A DNA stretch of 12,627 nt from JBBSUQ01 sp964389755 (lineage in GTDB: Bacteria > Bacteroidota > Bacteroidia > Flavobacteriales_D > Crocinitomicaceae): the NCBI GenBank assembly GCA_964389755.1, contig CAYMEW010000057.1, positions 1-12,627 of the forward strand, written 5' to 3'. The notes beneath the pieces are model-generated. The model was not told the DNA's origin and searched no databases. It saw only the letters and a program-made list of their open reading frames with translations. Below are positions 5,527 to 12,627 of this stretch, in pieces (position 1 is the first letter of the stretch; each line of letters starts with the position of its first letter). The position numbers were made by a program, and so were the translations under genes.

Positions 5527-7629
5527 CTACTCCAAGGTTACATTCCACGCATCGTCCAGTACGAGTTTGCCGTTTTTGGCTTCGCTGCTGCCGGGAATGC
5601 TAAAGCCTTTGATCGTGCCGGTCTTTCCCTTGGAAATAAGGTCGTGCAGTTGCTTTTTGGTGAGTCTTTTGCCGAGTAGCTCGTAGGGAACTTTGAACCC
5701 GCAACTTTTGAATTCGGCACAGCCAACGGCCGTTTTTCCTTCGAGGATCTTTGCCTGTTTGCACTTCGGGCAGTTCAGTTCGGTGAGGTCCACGCTTTTC
5801 TTCTGACGCGGTTTCTTTTCCGTCTCAGCTTTTGCAGGTGCGGCCGGTTCGAGCTGAATCGGGCGATAACTGCTGAAGATCACCTCATCGGTCAGTTCGC
5901 GAACCATGACGTATAACTCCTGTTTGAACACATCCGGCTCGTACTCGCCTTTCTCGATCAGGCGCAGTTTCTTTTCCCAGTCGCCGGTGAGTTCCGGACT
6001 TTTGAGCAGTTCGTTCTGAATCGTGCGAATCAGGCCGATGCCCGTTTGGGTCGCCAAAATGTTCTTGCGTTTCTTTTCGATGTACTTGCGCCGGAAAAGC
6101 GTTTCAATGATGTTGGCGCGGGTGGAAGGCCGTCCGATGCCGTTATCCTTGAGCAGTTCGCGCATTTCATCGTCGTCGACCTGGCGGCCTGCGGTTTCCA
6201 TGGCGCGCAGTAAAGTTGCTTCCGTAAATGGTTTCGGTGGAGAGGTCTTTCCCTGATGCGCAAAAGGTTCGTGCTCACCGCGCTCGCCTTCTTCGAAGTG
6301 CGGCATGATCTTCTCCTCTTCCTTCGCCAGTTTTTTACTTTTGACGTTGTCGTAAACTTCGCGCCACCCCGGTTCGATGATCTGTTTCCCGGTTGCTTTA
6401 AACTCGAGGTCGCCCACTTTACCAAGCACGGTGGTGTTCGACACTTTACATTCGGGGTAAAAAGCGGATATGAAACGGCGCGTGACGAGGTCGTACACCT
6501 GCTGTTCCTGCGGCGAGATCCCGGAAGGAACGATACCGGTGGGAATAATGGCGTGGTGATCGGTTACTTTTTTGTCATCGAAAACACTTTTGGATTTCGG
6601 GATGGGCTTGTCTAAAAGTGGCGCGGTATAACGTTGGTAATACTGCAAACCTTTGAGGATTCCGGGTATTTTCGGGTGTAAATCCTCCGAAAGATACGTG
6701 GTGTCGACCCGCGGATAGGTCACGAATTTCTTTTCGTACAGGCTCTGGATGTTGCGCAGGGTCTCATCCGCGGAAAAACCGTATTTCTTGTTTGCATCCA
6801 CCTGCAGGGAGGTGAGGTCGTACAGGCGTGGGTTTCCCTCTTTTCCCTCTTTCTGTTCGAAGGATGTCACTTCAAAGGGGTGTTCTTTCAGGTAGGCCAC
6901 ACCTTTTTCGGCTCGTTCAGCTGACTTGAGCCGGTCAATCTGGCACAGGAACTCCGTTTCCCGGTAAATGGTTTTGAGTTCCCAGTAATCTTCCGTTTTG
7001 AACGCGTCAATCTCCAGTTGGCGCTGTACGATCATCGCTAGTGTCGGAGTTTGTACGCGCCCGATCGAAAAGGTCGCTTTGCCCTGGCCGAACTTGCGGG
7101 TAAACAACCGGGTCGCGTTGATGCCGAGCATCCAGTCGCCGATGGCGCGCGCACTTCCGGCTGCATACAGGTTATCGTACTTTTTCGCTTCGTGCAGTTT
7201 CGCAAAGCCTTCGCGAATGGCTTCTTCCGTCAGGGACGATATCCACAGGCGTTTCATGGGAGCCTTGCAGCGCGCCTTGAGCAACACCCATCGCTGGATG
7301 AGTTCTCCCTCCTGGCCGGCATCCCCGCAATTGATAACTTCCTCGCAGTTTTGCACCAGCCGTTCGATCACTCCGAACTGGCGTTTAACGCCCTGATCCT
7401 CGATGAGTTTGATGCCGAAATTCTGTGGAATGATCGGCAGGTCTTCGAGTCGCCAGTACTTCCAGTTCTCGTTGTAATCGTGTGGTTCTTTAAGCGTGCA
7501 GAGATGACCGAAGGTCCAGGTGACCTGGTAACCGTTTCCCTCGTAATATCCGTCAAAGCGCTGCCGGGCGCCGATCACTTCGGCGATGTCTTTGGCCACG
7601 CTGGGCTTTTCGGCGATACACACTTTCAT
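5527..7629 (-). CDS. topB: DNA topoisomerase III (type IA)
   Basis: A 700-aa type IA topoisomerase that cuts one DNA strand, passes the other and reseals, resolving hemicatenanes and recombination intermediates. The Toprim domain opens the protein, with the catalytic Glu in EKPS (7-10) and the acidic motif DAGQEGE at 103-109; this Bacteroidota variant has Gly-Gln where many families have DxDREGE. The active-site Tyr is 305 in FVTYPRVDT. SIGRVQTPTLA (188-198) is the usual type IA motif. A C-terminal four-Cys zinc ribbon (620, 623, 637, 643) and a basic tail complete it. Length is normal. ATG 7629 gives the proper MKVCIAEKPSVA start and lies 14 bp after folA, so it is the last gene of the thyA operon-like run. 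GC is clearly higher than in the island. There is no Shine-Dalgarno site. Confidence 0.95.
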   Translation of the reverse strand: MKVCIAEKPSVAKDIAEVIGARQRFDGYYEGNGYQVTWTFGHLCTLKEPHDYNENWKYWRLEDLPIIPQNFGIKLIEDQGVKRQFGVIERLVQNCEEVINCGDAGQEGELIQRWVLLKARCKAPMKRLWISSLTEEAIREGFAKLHEAKKYDNLYAAGSARAIGDWMLGINATRLFTRKFGQGKATFSIGRVQTPTLAMIVQRQLEIDAFKTEDYWELKTIYRETEFLCQIDRLKSAERAEKGVAYLKEHPFEVTSFEQKEGKEGNPRLYDLTSLQVDANKKYGFSADETLRNIQSLYEKKFVTYPRVDTTYLSEDLHPKIPGILKGLQYYQRYTAPLLDKPIPKSKSVFDDKKVTDHHAIIPTGIVPSGISPQEQQVYDLVTRRFISAFYPECKVSNTTVLGKVGDLEFKATGKQIIEPGWREVYDNVKSKKLAKEEEKIMPHFEEGERGEHEPFAHQGKTSPPKPFTEATLLRAMETAGRQVDDDEMRELLKDNGIGRPSTRANIIETLFRRKYIEKKRKNILATQTGIGLIRTIQNELLKSPELTGDWEKKLRLIEKGEYEPDVFKQELYVMVRELTDEVIFSSYRPIQLEPAAPAKAETEKKPRQKKSVDLTELNCPKCKQAKILEGKTAVGCAEFKSCGFKVPYELLGKRLTKKQLHDLISKGKTGTIKGFSIPGSSEAKNGKLVLDDAWNVTLE

Positions 7630-7643
7630 AGACGGGGAAACTT

Positions 7644-8156
7644 TTAGTGTTTATGCGTGTAATAACGGATCGTAAACGGGTACGGGTTCTTTTCATCTGC
7701 CGGGTGGCGCAGTATCTCTTCGGAAGTCCATTCTTCCGGATCCGTCTCCGGGAAAAAAGTATCTGCATCGAAGACATGGTCGACGTGTGTGATATACATT
7801 TCGTCCACAACCCCGAGTTGCAGTGCTTTGCGGTAGATCTCTCCTCCGCCGATTATGTAAATATCTTTCCGGAGCTTTTCCTGAGCCAGGGATTCCATGC
7901 ACGCTTCCAGGGAATGAAAAACGGCACATCCCGGCGCTTCGTAATCCGGATTTCGCGTCAATACGATATTCGTACGGTTCGGAAGCGGACGGAACTTTTC
8001 AGGAATCGATTCGTAATTCTTTCTTCCCATGATCACGATATGTCCGCTGGTCTTTGATTTAAAGAACTGCATATCTGCCGGAAGGTGCCACAGGAGGTCG
8101 TTATCTTTCCCGATGCCCCCGTTGCGGTCCGTTGCTACAATGATCTTTCTGCTCAT
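7644..8156 (-). CDS. folA: Dihydrofolate reductase
   Basis: A 170-aa enzyme that reduces dihydrofolate to tetrahydrofolate with NADPH in the cytoplasm. Visible family motifs are GGIGKDNDLLWHLPADM (13-29) with Trp23 and the catalytic Asp28, IVIMGRKNYESIP (40-52), IVLTRN (64-69), and the NADPH-binding IIGGGEIY (101-108). The frame is open to 8222, but the start at 8156 gives the canonical MSRKIIVATDRNGGIG beginning. Its ATG overlaps the stop of the capA-like gene as ATGA, so translation is probably coupled. It recycles the dihydrofolate made by ThyA, encoded two genes upstream in the same run. Length is normal. Confidence 0.96.
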   Translation of the reverse strand: MSRKIIVATDRNGGIGKDNDLLWHLPADMQFFKSKTSGHIVIMGRKNYESIPEKFRPLPNRTNIVLTRNPDYEAPGCAVFHSLEACMESLAQEKLRKDIYIIGGGEIYRKALQLGVVDEMYITHVDHVFDADTFFPETDPEEWTSEEILRHPADEKNPYPFTIRYYTHKH

Positions 8157-9556
8157 GGTAATTCGTTTACGGTTCCGGATGCGCTCATCCAAACAACTGT
8201 AAGTGGTACGGTAAGTCCGCAATCCTGCAAAAAACGAATATGTCCGGGCAGGAGATCAGGTGCGCCCGTCATTTCGGAGAGATAGACGTAATTCCCGTTC
8301 GCCAGCAGGTAACGGTGTACGAAGCGGCCGTAGCCCTGCTTCATGAAATCCGGTGACGGATCAGTGGTTTCGGGACCGACCTGTACAGCATAAAACCCAT
8401 TGACCAGGTAAGCGAGTTCTTTACCCGGCCCGGCTGTCTCCGAAAGCAGTGTTTCATGAGTCCCGGAATTATGTGCGGCGAACAATTCGCGACTATCGGA
8501 AAAGTATTGTTGCATAAGTACGGTATCACCCGGATCCAGGAAAGCGTCATACGCATCGTAATCAAAGTCCGGAAGGATGTAGTACGGTTTGAGGTCTCCA
8601 TAGTTTCGCGGATGTACCCAGGTAAGTACGTAACTAACATCCGTAGCTGTAACGGCGTGGTCCCGGATGTGCAGATCGGTAGTGATCATGATGCCACCGT
8701 TCTTGTAGCGCGCACGCTGGTTGGAGACAAAGTTTCCCATGGACCAGGCAGTGATGCGTTCTGTTCCTTCAACGGTTTTCTTTTCGATCGGCTGGAGTAC
8801 GTGCGGGTGCCCTCCCATGATCATGTCGACCCCGAGTTCGTAACAGTACTGTTCATAATTCTTTTGGTAATTATTCGGCAAAGACTTGTATTCAACACCC
8901 CAGTGCATGGCACAAATGATATAATCAGCCTTTAGTTCTTTGGCGCGCTGCACGTCTTTTGCGATCACCGCACTGTCGATGTAATTGACAATTAGCGGTG
9001 CCGGAACGGTTAAGCCGTTGGTTCCGTAAGTATAATTCAGAAGGGCGATGCGCAGTCCTTTCTGCTCGATCATGAGCGGATAATTTTTTGCACGTTCCTC
9101 GGGATTTCGGAAAGTACCGGTATGACGGATACCCACCTCATCGAGGACATCGAGCGTCCGCCGGAACCCTTTCGCGCGACCGTCGCAGGTGTGATTGTTG
9201 GCCGTTAGCAGGATGTCGAAGCCCACATCTTTAAGCGTTTGGGACAGTTCATCCGGTGCGGAAAACTGCGGGTACCCTTTGTAGGGTTTTCCGGCATGCG
9301 TTACTTCGAGATTCGCGACTGCAATATCGGCTTCCGCCACCACGGGCTGTATGAATTTAAAGCCTTCATCGTAATCGTAGCGAGCTGTTTTGGCATTGTA
9401 GGCGCCTTCGATCTGCGGACCGTGTTGCATCACATCCCCCGTAAACAGGATGCTCAGTTCCTGTTCCTGTGCGAATGCGGCACCGAAAAGCAGCGGAAAT
9501 AACGCAGCAAGTATTTTATACGGCAACGGCAGCTTTGATATGCGGATGCGGATCAT
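8153..9556 (-). CDS. CapA/PgsA-family exported metallophosphatase-like protein
   Basis: A 467-aa protein of the CapA family (calcineurin-like fold, linked elsewhere to poly-gamma-glutamate capsule synthesis). A signal peptide precedes AFAQEQE (cleavage near residue 29), so it acts outside the cytoplasm. Metal-site and family motifs are GDVMQHG (40-46), VANLE (80-84), LLTANNHTCD (116-125), MHWGVEY (217-223), MGGHPHVLQP (247-256) and GNFVSNQ (274-280). About 140 residues after the core are not assigned; they may be a separate domain. I chose ATG 9556, 41 bp inside the end of thyA, because it yields a normal signal peptide; the frame is open to 9601. It overlaps folA by 4 bp. No other capsule genes are visible, so its substrate is unknown and capsule synthesis is not implied. 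Confidence 0.88.
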   Translation of the reverse strand: MIRIRISKLPLPYKILAALFPLLFGAAFAQEQELSILFTGDVMQHGPQIEGAYNAKTARYDYDEGFKFIQPVVAEADIAVANLEVTHAGKPYKGYPQFSAPDELSQTLKDVGFDILLTANNHTCDGRAKGFRRTLDVLDEVGIRHTGTFRNPEERAKNYPLMIEQKGLRIALLNYTYGTNGLTVPAPLIVNYIDSAVIAKDVQRAKELKADYIICAMHWGVEYKSLPNNYQKNYEQYCYELGVDMIMGGHPHVLQPIEKKTVEGTERITAWSMGNFVSNQRARYKNGGIMITTDLHIRDHAVTATDVSYVLTWVHPRNYGDLKPYYILPDFDYDAYDAFLDPGDTVLMQQYFSDSRELFAAHNSGTHETLLSETAGPGKELAYLVNGFYAVQVGPETTDPSPDFMKQGYGRFVHRYLLANGNYVYLSEMTGAPDLLPGHIRFLQDCGLTVPLTVVWMSASGTVNELP

Positions 9557-10310
9557 AATTAAGGAGTTCGAAATCTTCGTATTTAAATTCAAATAGGTCA
9601 TTGATTTCCGGATTGATCTTCATTTGGGGAAGCGGTCTGAAATCCCGTGAAAGTTGTTCCTTCGCCTGTTCGATGTGATTCGAATAGAGGTGTGCATCCC
9701 CGAAGGAATGGATGAATTCACCCGGCTGCAGACCACAAACCTGTGCCAGCATGAGTGTAAGCAATGCATACGAAGCAATGTTGAAAGGTACACCGAGAAA
9801 TACGTCCGCACTGCGCTGGTAGAGTTGGCAACTGAGCTTTCCATCAGCCACGTAAAACTGGAAGAGGCAATGACAGGGTGGCAGGGCCATGTGCTCGATA
9901 TCGGCTACATTCCAGGCGGAAACAATGAGGCGCCGGGAATCGGGATTGTTCTTAATCTGATGTACGAGGCGACTGATCTGGTCGATCGTTTCGCCGTTGT
10001 GCCCGGGCCAGCTTCTCCACTGGTGCCCGTATACAGGACCGAGGTCCCCGTTCTCATCCGCCCATTCATCCCAGATGGAAACTTTGTTCTCTTTGAGGTA
10101 AGCAATGTTCGTGTCGCCCTTCAGGAACCACAGCAATTCGTGAATGATCGAACGCAGGTGGAGTTTTTTGGTCGTGACACAGGGAAAGCCCTCATTGAGG
10201 TCGAAACGCATCTGGTACCCGAAGACGGAAACGGTGCCTGTTCCGGTACGGTCACTTTTTTTGTTTCCGTGCTCGAGGATGTGCGTCAGCAGGTCATGGT
10301 ATTGTTTCAT
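9516..10310 (-). CDS. thyA: Thymidylate synthase
   Basis: A 264-aa ThyA that methylates dUMP to dTMP using methylenetetrahydrofolate and releases dihydrofolate. Length equals that of E. coli ThyA. Motifs are SDRTGTGT (19-26), the catalytic Cys146 in LPPCHCLFQFYV, the dUMP-binding RSADVFLGVPFNIASYA, and the ending HPHIKAAVAV. The frame is open to 10520, but ATG 10310 gives the canonical MKQYHDLL start and removes 70 unrelated residues. It heads the minus-strand run thyA, capA-like, folA, topB. A TATCTTCG -7 box lies 22 bp before the start. The end of thyA contains the start of the capA-like gene in another frame. Confidence 0.97.
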   Translation of the reverse strand: MKQYHDLLTHILEHGNKKSDRTGTGTVSVFGYQMRFDLNEGFPCVTTKKLHLRSIIHELLWFLKGDTNIAYLKENKVSIWDEWADENGDLGPVYGHQWRSWPGHNGETIDQISRLVHQIKNNPDSRRLIVSAWNVADIEHMALPPCHCLFQFYVADGKLSCQLYQRSADVFLGVPFNIASYALLTLMLAQVCGLQPGEFIHSFGDAHLYSNHIEQAKEQLSRDFRPLPQMKINPEINDLFEFKYEDFELLNYDPHPHIKAAVAV

Positions 10311-10332
10311 AAAAACGCGGATTTTGAATAAG

Positions 10333-10340
10333 CGAAGATA
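10333..10340 (-). promoter_or_regulatory. Candidate -7 box of the thyA operon
   Basis: On the minus strand TATCTTCG matches TAnnTTTG with one change and lies 22 bp before the thyA ATG. No TTG is found at the expected distance upstream, so only half of the promoter is supported. The 118-bp divergent gap to the next plus-strand gene is the only available place for the operon promoter. Confidence 0.4.
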
Positions 10341-10428
10341 AGCATTTATGTCCGCAGGGGAAAGTGAAAGTTTTGAACAAAGGACCGGACAATTTTCGCA
10401 AGTGAATGGAAAAAAGTAATTTAGGCCC

Positions 10429-10815
10429 GTGAAGAACTGCTTACTGTTTTTAGCACTCATTCTTTCCTCCGGCCTTGCCGCCCAGCAGGATATTTCCCTC
10501 AAGCGAAAGTACCTCGGCACGTATAGCGGTGAGATCCCGGGATACTACCTGGAAAGCGGGCGGGAACTGATGGAAGTGGCTGCGGCGCCTTTGCAGATCG
10601 AGATCGGTCGTGATTTTGTGGAATTCGTACTGGGAAACGAACGCATTCGCGGAACGTACAAAGTGCTCCTGGCTGTTAAAAACTATTACGTACTCGAGGC
10701 CTACCTCGAAGGGCAGGAAATCCCGGAGCGGATCGTGGTGTTTCGGAAAGGCAAACAGATCAGTCGCGAAGGCATTTACCCCCAACCCAACGCGCTGCTG
10801 AACAAGGAAGGTTGA
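10429..10815 (+). CDS. Small secreted hypothetical protein
   Basis: 128 aa with a clear Sec signal peptide (MKNCLLFLALILSSGLAAQQ, cleavage near residue 18). The Cys at position 4 is too early for a lipobox, so a free periplasmic or secreted protein is predicted. The mature part is short and strand-rich (YLGTYSGEIPGYYL, LQIEIGRDFVEFVLGNERIRGTYK), reminiscent of a small beta-barrel, but I recognise no family. GTG 10429 is the first possible start: an in-frame TAA lies at 10417-10419. It is divergent from thyA, with 118 bp between. I cannot point to a clear promoter. GC is like the core genes, so it is native rather than part of the island. Confidence 0.8.
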   Translation: MKNCLLFLALILSSGLAAQQDISLKRKYLGTYSGEIPGYYLESGRELMEVAAAPLQIEIGRDFVEFVLGNERIRGTYKVLLAVKNYYVLEAYLEGQEIPERIVVFRKGKQISREGIYPQPNALLNKEG

Positions 10816-10955
10816 GAAGAATGACGCCGTTTGCGCTCGAAACGCACACCCTCCAATGCATCTTTCAGTCAGTTAGCTGCCTTACGCATAGCCTGAGTCG
10901 CCGCACCGGGATCTTAAAATACATGCGCAGAATGCTCCCGCTACACCCTATTCCC

Positions 10956-10986
10956 TTTGTTTTCCCGCATTTTTTTCGTAAATTAC
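10956..10986 (+). promoter_or_regulatory. Candidate promoter of the membrane-protein gene
   Basis: TTTG (10956-10959), a 19-nt spacer and TAAATTAC (10979-10986) fit the Bacteroidota spacing well. The -7 box matches TAnnTTTG at four of six positions. It lies 28 bp before the ATG at 11015. Confidence 0.4.
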
Positions 10987-11014
10987 AGGAACGAGAACCC
11001 CACAAACGACAGCC

Positions 11015-11644
11015 ATGAAACGCAACACAGAAAATCTCCGCACGATCCTTGAAGTAATGGGATTACTTATCTTATTCCTGGCCTTTGAACACCTGGTCAG
11101 CGCAAGACTGACATGGCTCGCACTCTCCCTTTGGGCAATCATTTGGCTAATCGGAATCGTGGACAAACTGCGTTATCTTGGCGGGCACTACCGTAAAACA
11201 ATTCGCATACCTACCGTCAACGATGAGTTCATTCGCGTCTCCGGTTTCCTGCTGGGCGGAGCCATTACAGCCGGCGCACTTGCCTGGATGATCTTCTCAA
11301 AACACCACGACTTCTTTCAGCCCGCGCTTTTTGTTGCCGGAATCCTTCTGTTGAGCAATGCAGTACTTCATGTTCCGGGCGCATCTGTCCGCATATCTAC
11401 ACACAACCTGCGGCTCGATCACAAACACCGACGCATTCCGCTCGCTTCCATAAAAAGCCTGCACATTGCACCCGGGCGCCTGGAAGTGCACGAAGAAAAC
11501 GGACGCGTTTCCGCATTGAGCAGGCTGGCCCTCGATGAATCGGTATCGAATGAATTGAAAACGTTTATCGAAGAACGAATTCCGCACGCCACGGTTCTTA
11601 TAGATCACGGCATTTCCACCGATTCGGCCCACAGCCACCTCTGA
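11015..11644 (+). CDS. Four-helix membrane protein with C-terminal PH-like domain
   Basis: 209 aa. Hydrophobic helices at about 10-27, 32-50, 73-93 and 101-120 form two hairpins, separated by a short basic segment (KLRYLGGHYRKTIRIP). The cytoplasmic-looking C-terminal part (125-209) has alternating strands (VRISTHNLRLDHKHRRIPLASIK) and a final helix, a layout that resembles membrane-anchored bacterial PH-like (YdbS/DUF304-type) proteins; this is a fold guess only. ATG 11015 begins right before the first helix. It has its own promoter candidate and 199 bp separate it from the upstream gene, so it is probably transcribed alone. Function is unknown. The end HGISTDSAHSHL is His/Ser-rich without evident meaning. 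Confidence 0.8.
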   Translation: MKRNTENLRTILEVMGLLILFLAFEHLVSARLTWLALSLWAIIWLIGIVDKLRYLGGHYRKTIRIPTVNDEFIRVSGFLLGGAITAGALAWMIFSKHHDFFQPALFVAGILLLSNAVLHVPGASVRISTHNLRLDHKHRRIPLASIKSLHIAPGRLEVHEENGRVSALSRLALDESVSNELKTFIEERIPHATVLIDHGISTDSAHSHL

Positions 11645-12155
11645 CATCCGGTGTAAGTATTCAAAGAGATCACACAAGAGAGCAGAGCCGGTATCGTATT
11701 TCAAATGCGCTTAGGTATAAATACCTGTTTTGAGAAATGCGTAGTTGAGCGCTAAGACAGGTTCGTCGTATTCCACACCTTTGCACGAATACGGAAAACG
11801 AGCCGGGTAATGTGTCGGGCACTTCCTGAACCCTTTCGCCCCATTCACAAGCCAGCCATTACAGGTTGGTTTTTCGTGTTAAATACATTTTTGTGCTTTT
11901 CCTGAATTTTCAGAAAGATGATCGGATCGGTCAAAGAGGTTTAAAAAACAAATGGAGAAAGAAACGGGCGTCTCTTCCTCCATTCACTACTAACCTAAAC
12001 CACCTAAATCAGTTGCTAAGTTAAGCATTGTTTTTTGATTTCAAAACAAAATTTTTGTTAAAGAATTCTTCACCTTCAAACAATGCGTTAAATTCCAGCT
12101 GTTTGACCTTCGAAATACTTCCCGTTTTTTTAGCCGGAGAGTCTTAAATCTCTTG
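11645..12155. other. Gene-free intergenic region with several inverted repeats
   Basis: No coding frame is convincing on either strand in the 523 bp before thiL. Structures seen: AGGTAT/ATACCT (11713-11718 and 11721-11726); CGTATTC/GAATACG (11767-11773 and 11787-11793) with 13 nt between; the long hairpin at 11951-11984; and an AT-rich TTGTTTT/AAAACAA pair near 12030-12050 followed by T. A small RNA or an extended regulatory leader is possible but no RNA family was recognised. Confidence 0.45.
11951..11984 (-). terminator. Imperfect hairpin with T-run on the minus strand
   Basis: AATGGAGAAAGAAACG (11951-11966) folds onto CGTCTCTTCCTCCATT (11969-11984) with two A/C mismatches and a tight GC loop. 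Read on the minus strand the hairpin is followed by TTTGTTTTTT, as in an intrinsic terminator, but no minus-strand gene is seen to its right. On the plus strand no T-run follows. It may end an unannotated antisense RNA or be a structured leader. Confidence 0.3.
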
Positions 12156-12163
12156 TATCTTTG
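12156..12163 (+). promoter_or_regulatory. thiL -7 box, almost abutting the start codon
   Basis: TATCTTTG is a perfect match to TAnnTTTG and ends only four bases before the thiL ATG at 12168. No TTG lies 17-23 nt upstream; only a T-rich run (12124-12131) is near. If used, transcription would begin at or within a few bases of the start codon, giving a leaderless or nearly leaderless message. Confidence 0.55.
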
Positions 12164-12167
12164 CAGC

Positions 12168-12627
12168 ATGAGCGAAAAAAGAACGGAATTAAGCGCACTG
12201 GGGGAATTCGGTCTCATTGATCACCTCACACAGAATTTTAAGAACAGACAAGCTTCCACGATGCTCGGTGTCGGCGATGATGCGGCGATTATCGCGGCAG
12301 GTGATAAGGAATCACTCGTGCTGTCTACGGACATGCTTGTGGAAGGTGTACATTTCAACCTCATGTACATGCCGCTCAGACACCTCGGCTACAAGGCCGT
12401 TGCCGTAAATGTGAGCGATATATGTGCCATGAACGCGAAAGCCGAACAAATTACCGTGAGCATAGCCGTTTCGAACCGTTTTCCCGTTGAAGCACTCGAA
12501 GAACTCTACGCCGGTATTCACGCGGCTTGTGAAAGCTATGGCGTCGATCTGGTCGGAGGTGACACAACCTCTTCTTATTCCGGACTGATCATTTATATTG
12601 ACCCAGATTGCCATAACAGCAAGTTCT
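12168..12627 (+). CDS. thiL: Thiamine-monophosphate kinase, 5' part
   Basis: ThiL phosphorylates thiamine monophosphate to thiamine diphosphate, the last step of cofactor synthesis. The visible 153 residues begin MSEKRTELSALGEFGLIDHL, typical of Bacteroidota ThiL, and carry the AIR-synthase-like nucleotide and metal motifs GDDAA (36-40), LSTDMLVEGVHF (52-63), AVNVSDICAMNA (79-90) and VGGDTTSS (129-136). The gene runs off the right edge, so roughly half is missing. There is no Shine-Dalgarno site. The last ~9 residues (after GLIIYI) do not resemble the expected continuation (SVTAIG-like); a frameshift or sequence error near 12590 is possible but cannot be judged at the edge. Confidence 0.93.
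   Translation, partial: MSEKRTELSALGEFGLIDHLTQNFKNRQASTMLGVGDDAAIIAAGDKESLVLSTDMLVEGVHFNLMYMPLRHLGYKAVAVNVSDICAMNAKAEQITVSIAVSNRFPVEALEELYAGIHAACESYGVDLVGGDTTSSYSGLIIYIDPDCHNSKF

Noticed and set aside
6023..6615. Plus-strand open frames opposite topB
   Set aside because: They are antisense shadows of a clearly conserved topoisomerase gene.
8157..8222. Longer folA frame starting at 8222
   Set aside because: The extra 22 residues lie inside the capA-like gene and precede the canonical MSRKIIVATD start, so 8156 was chosen.
9557..9601. Upstream start of the capA-like frame
   Set aside because: It would put 15 polar residues before the signal peptide and deepen the overlap with thyA.
10311..10520. 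Longer thyA frame starting at 10520
   Set aside because: The extra 70 residues match nothing in ThyA and overlap the divergent promoter region and the neighbouring gene.
10812..11018. 68-codon plus-strand frame between the secreted and membrane-protein genes
   Set aside because: Composition is not protein-like and it covers the promoter candidate of the membrane-protein gene.
11297..11704. 135-codon minus-strand frame opposite the membrane-protein gene
   Set aside because: It is the antisense shadow of a gene with clear transmembrane helices.
11767..11793. CGTATTC/GAATACG inverted repeat as an operator
   Set aside because: Only 7 bp with 13 nt between, nearly 400 bp before thiL; not strong enough to call a site.

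Overview
The window looks like a chromosome segment of a Bacteroidota bacterium, probably Flavobacteriales; I cannot name the genus. The reasons are the family-type topoisomerase III, ThiL, ThyA and FolA sequences, the rarity of Shine-Dalgarno sites before starts, and promoter candidates of the Bacteroidota type (TTG, about 19-20 nt, TAnnTTTG). The best promoter matches lie before thiL and before the P-loop ATPase gene.

Layout. (1) Positions 1-193 hold the 3' part of tRNA-Gly(GCC), an 11-bp hairpin terminator, and an intact tRNA-Leu(UAA). (2) Positions 194-5456 are an AT-rich accessory segment. Two hand-counted 60-base lines illustrate the contrast: 27% GC at 4801-4860 against 57% at 7201-7260 in topB. 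The segment carries a plus-strand series of small genes: an unrecognised 227-aa protein, a TPR lipoprotein, an unrecognised 159-aa protein, and a gene broken by an in-frame stop. A convergent gene for a 487-aa P-loop ATPase follows. An exact 17-bp direct repeat sits at its two edges: one copy starts in the last two bases of tRNA-Leu, and the other lies 70 bp from the end of topB. I read the segment as a small genomic island (inference); no integrase is visible.

(3) Positions 5527-10310 are a tight minus-strand operon-like run: thyA, capA-family gene, folA, topB. ThyA turns dUMP to dTMP and releases dihydrofolate, which FolA reduces back to tetrahydrofolate. An exported CapA/PgsA-like protein lies between them, overlapping thyA by 41 bp and folA by 4 bp. 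TopB, a type IA topoisomerase, is last. (4) Positions 10429-11644 hold two plus-strand genes: a small secreted protein and a four-helix membrane protein. (5) Positions 11645-12167 are a 523-bp gap without a gene but with several hairpins. (6) thiL (thiamine-monophosphate kinase) starts at 12168 behind an almost abutting promoter and runs off the window.

The best candidates for new biology are in the island: the stand-alone P-loop ATPase, and the small proteins that share a W-x-Q-K-L-F-G type tail. Their function cannot be settled from sequence reading alone.
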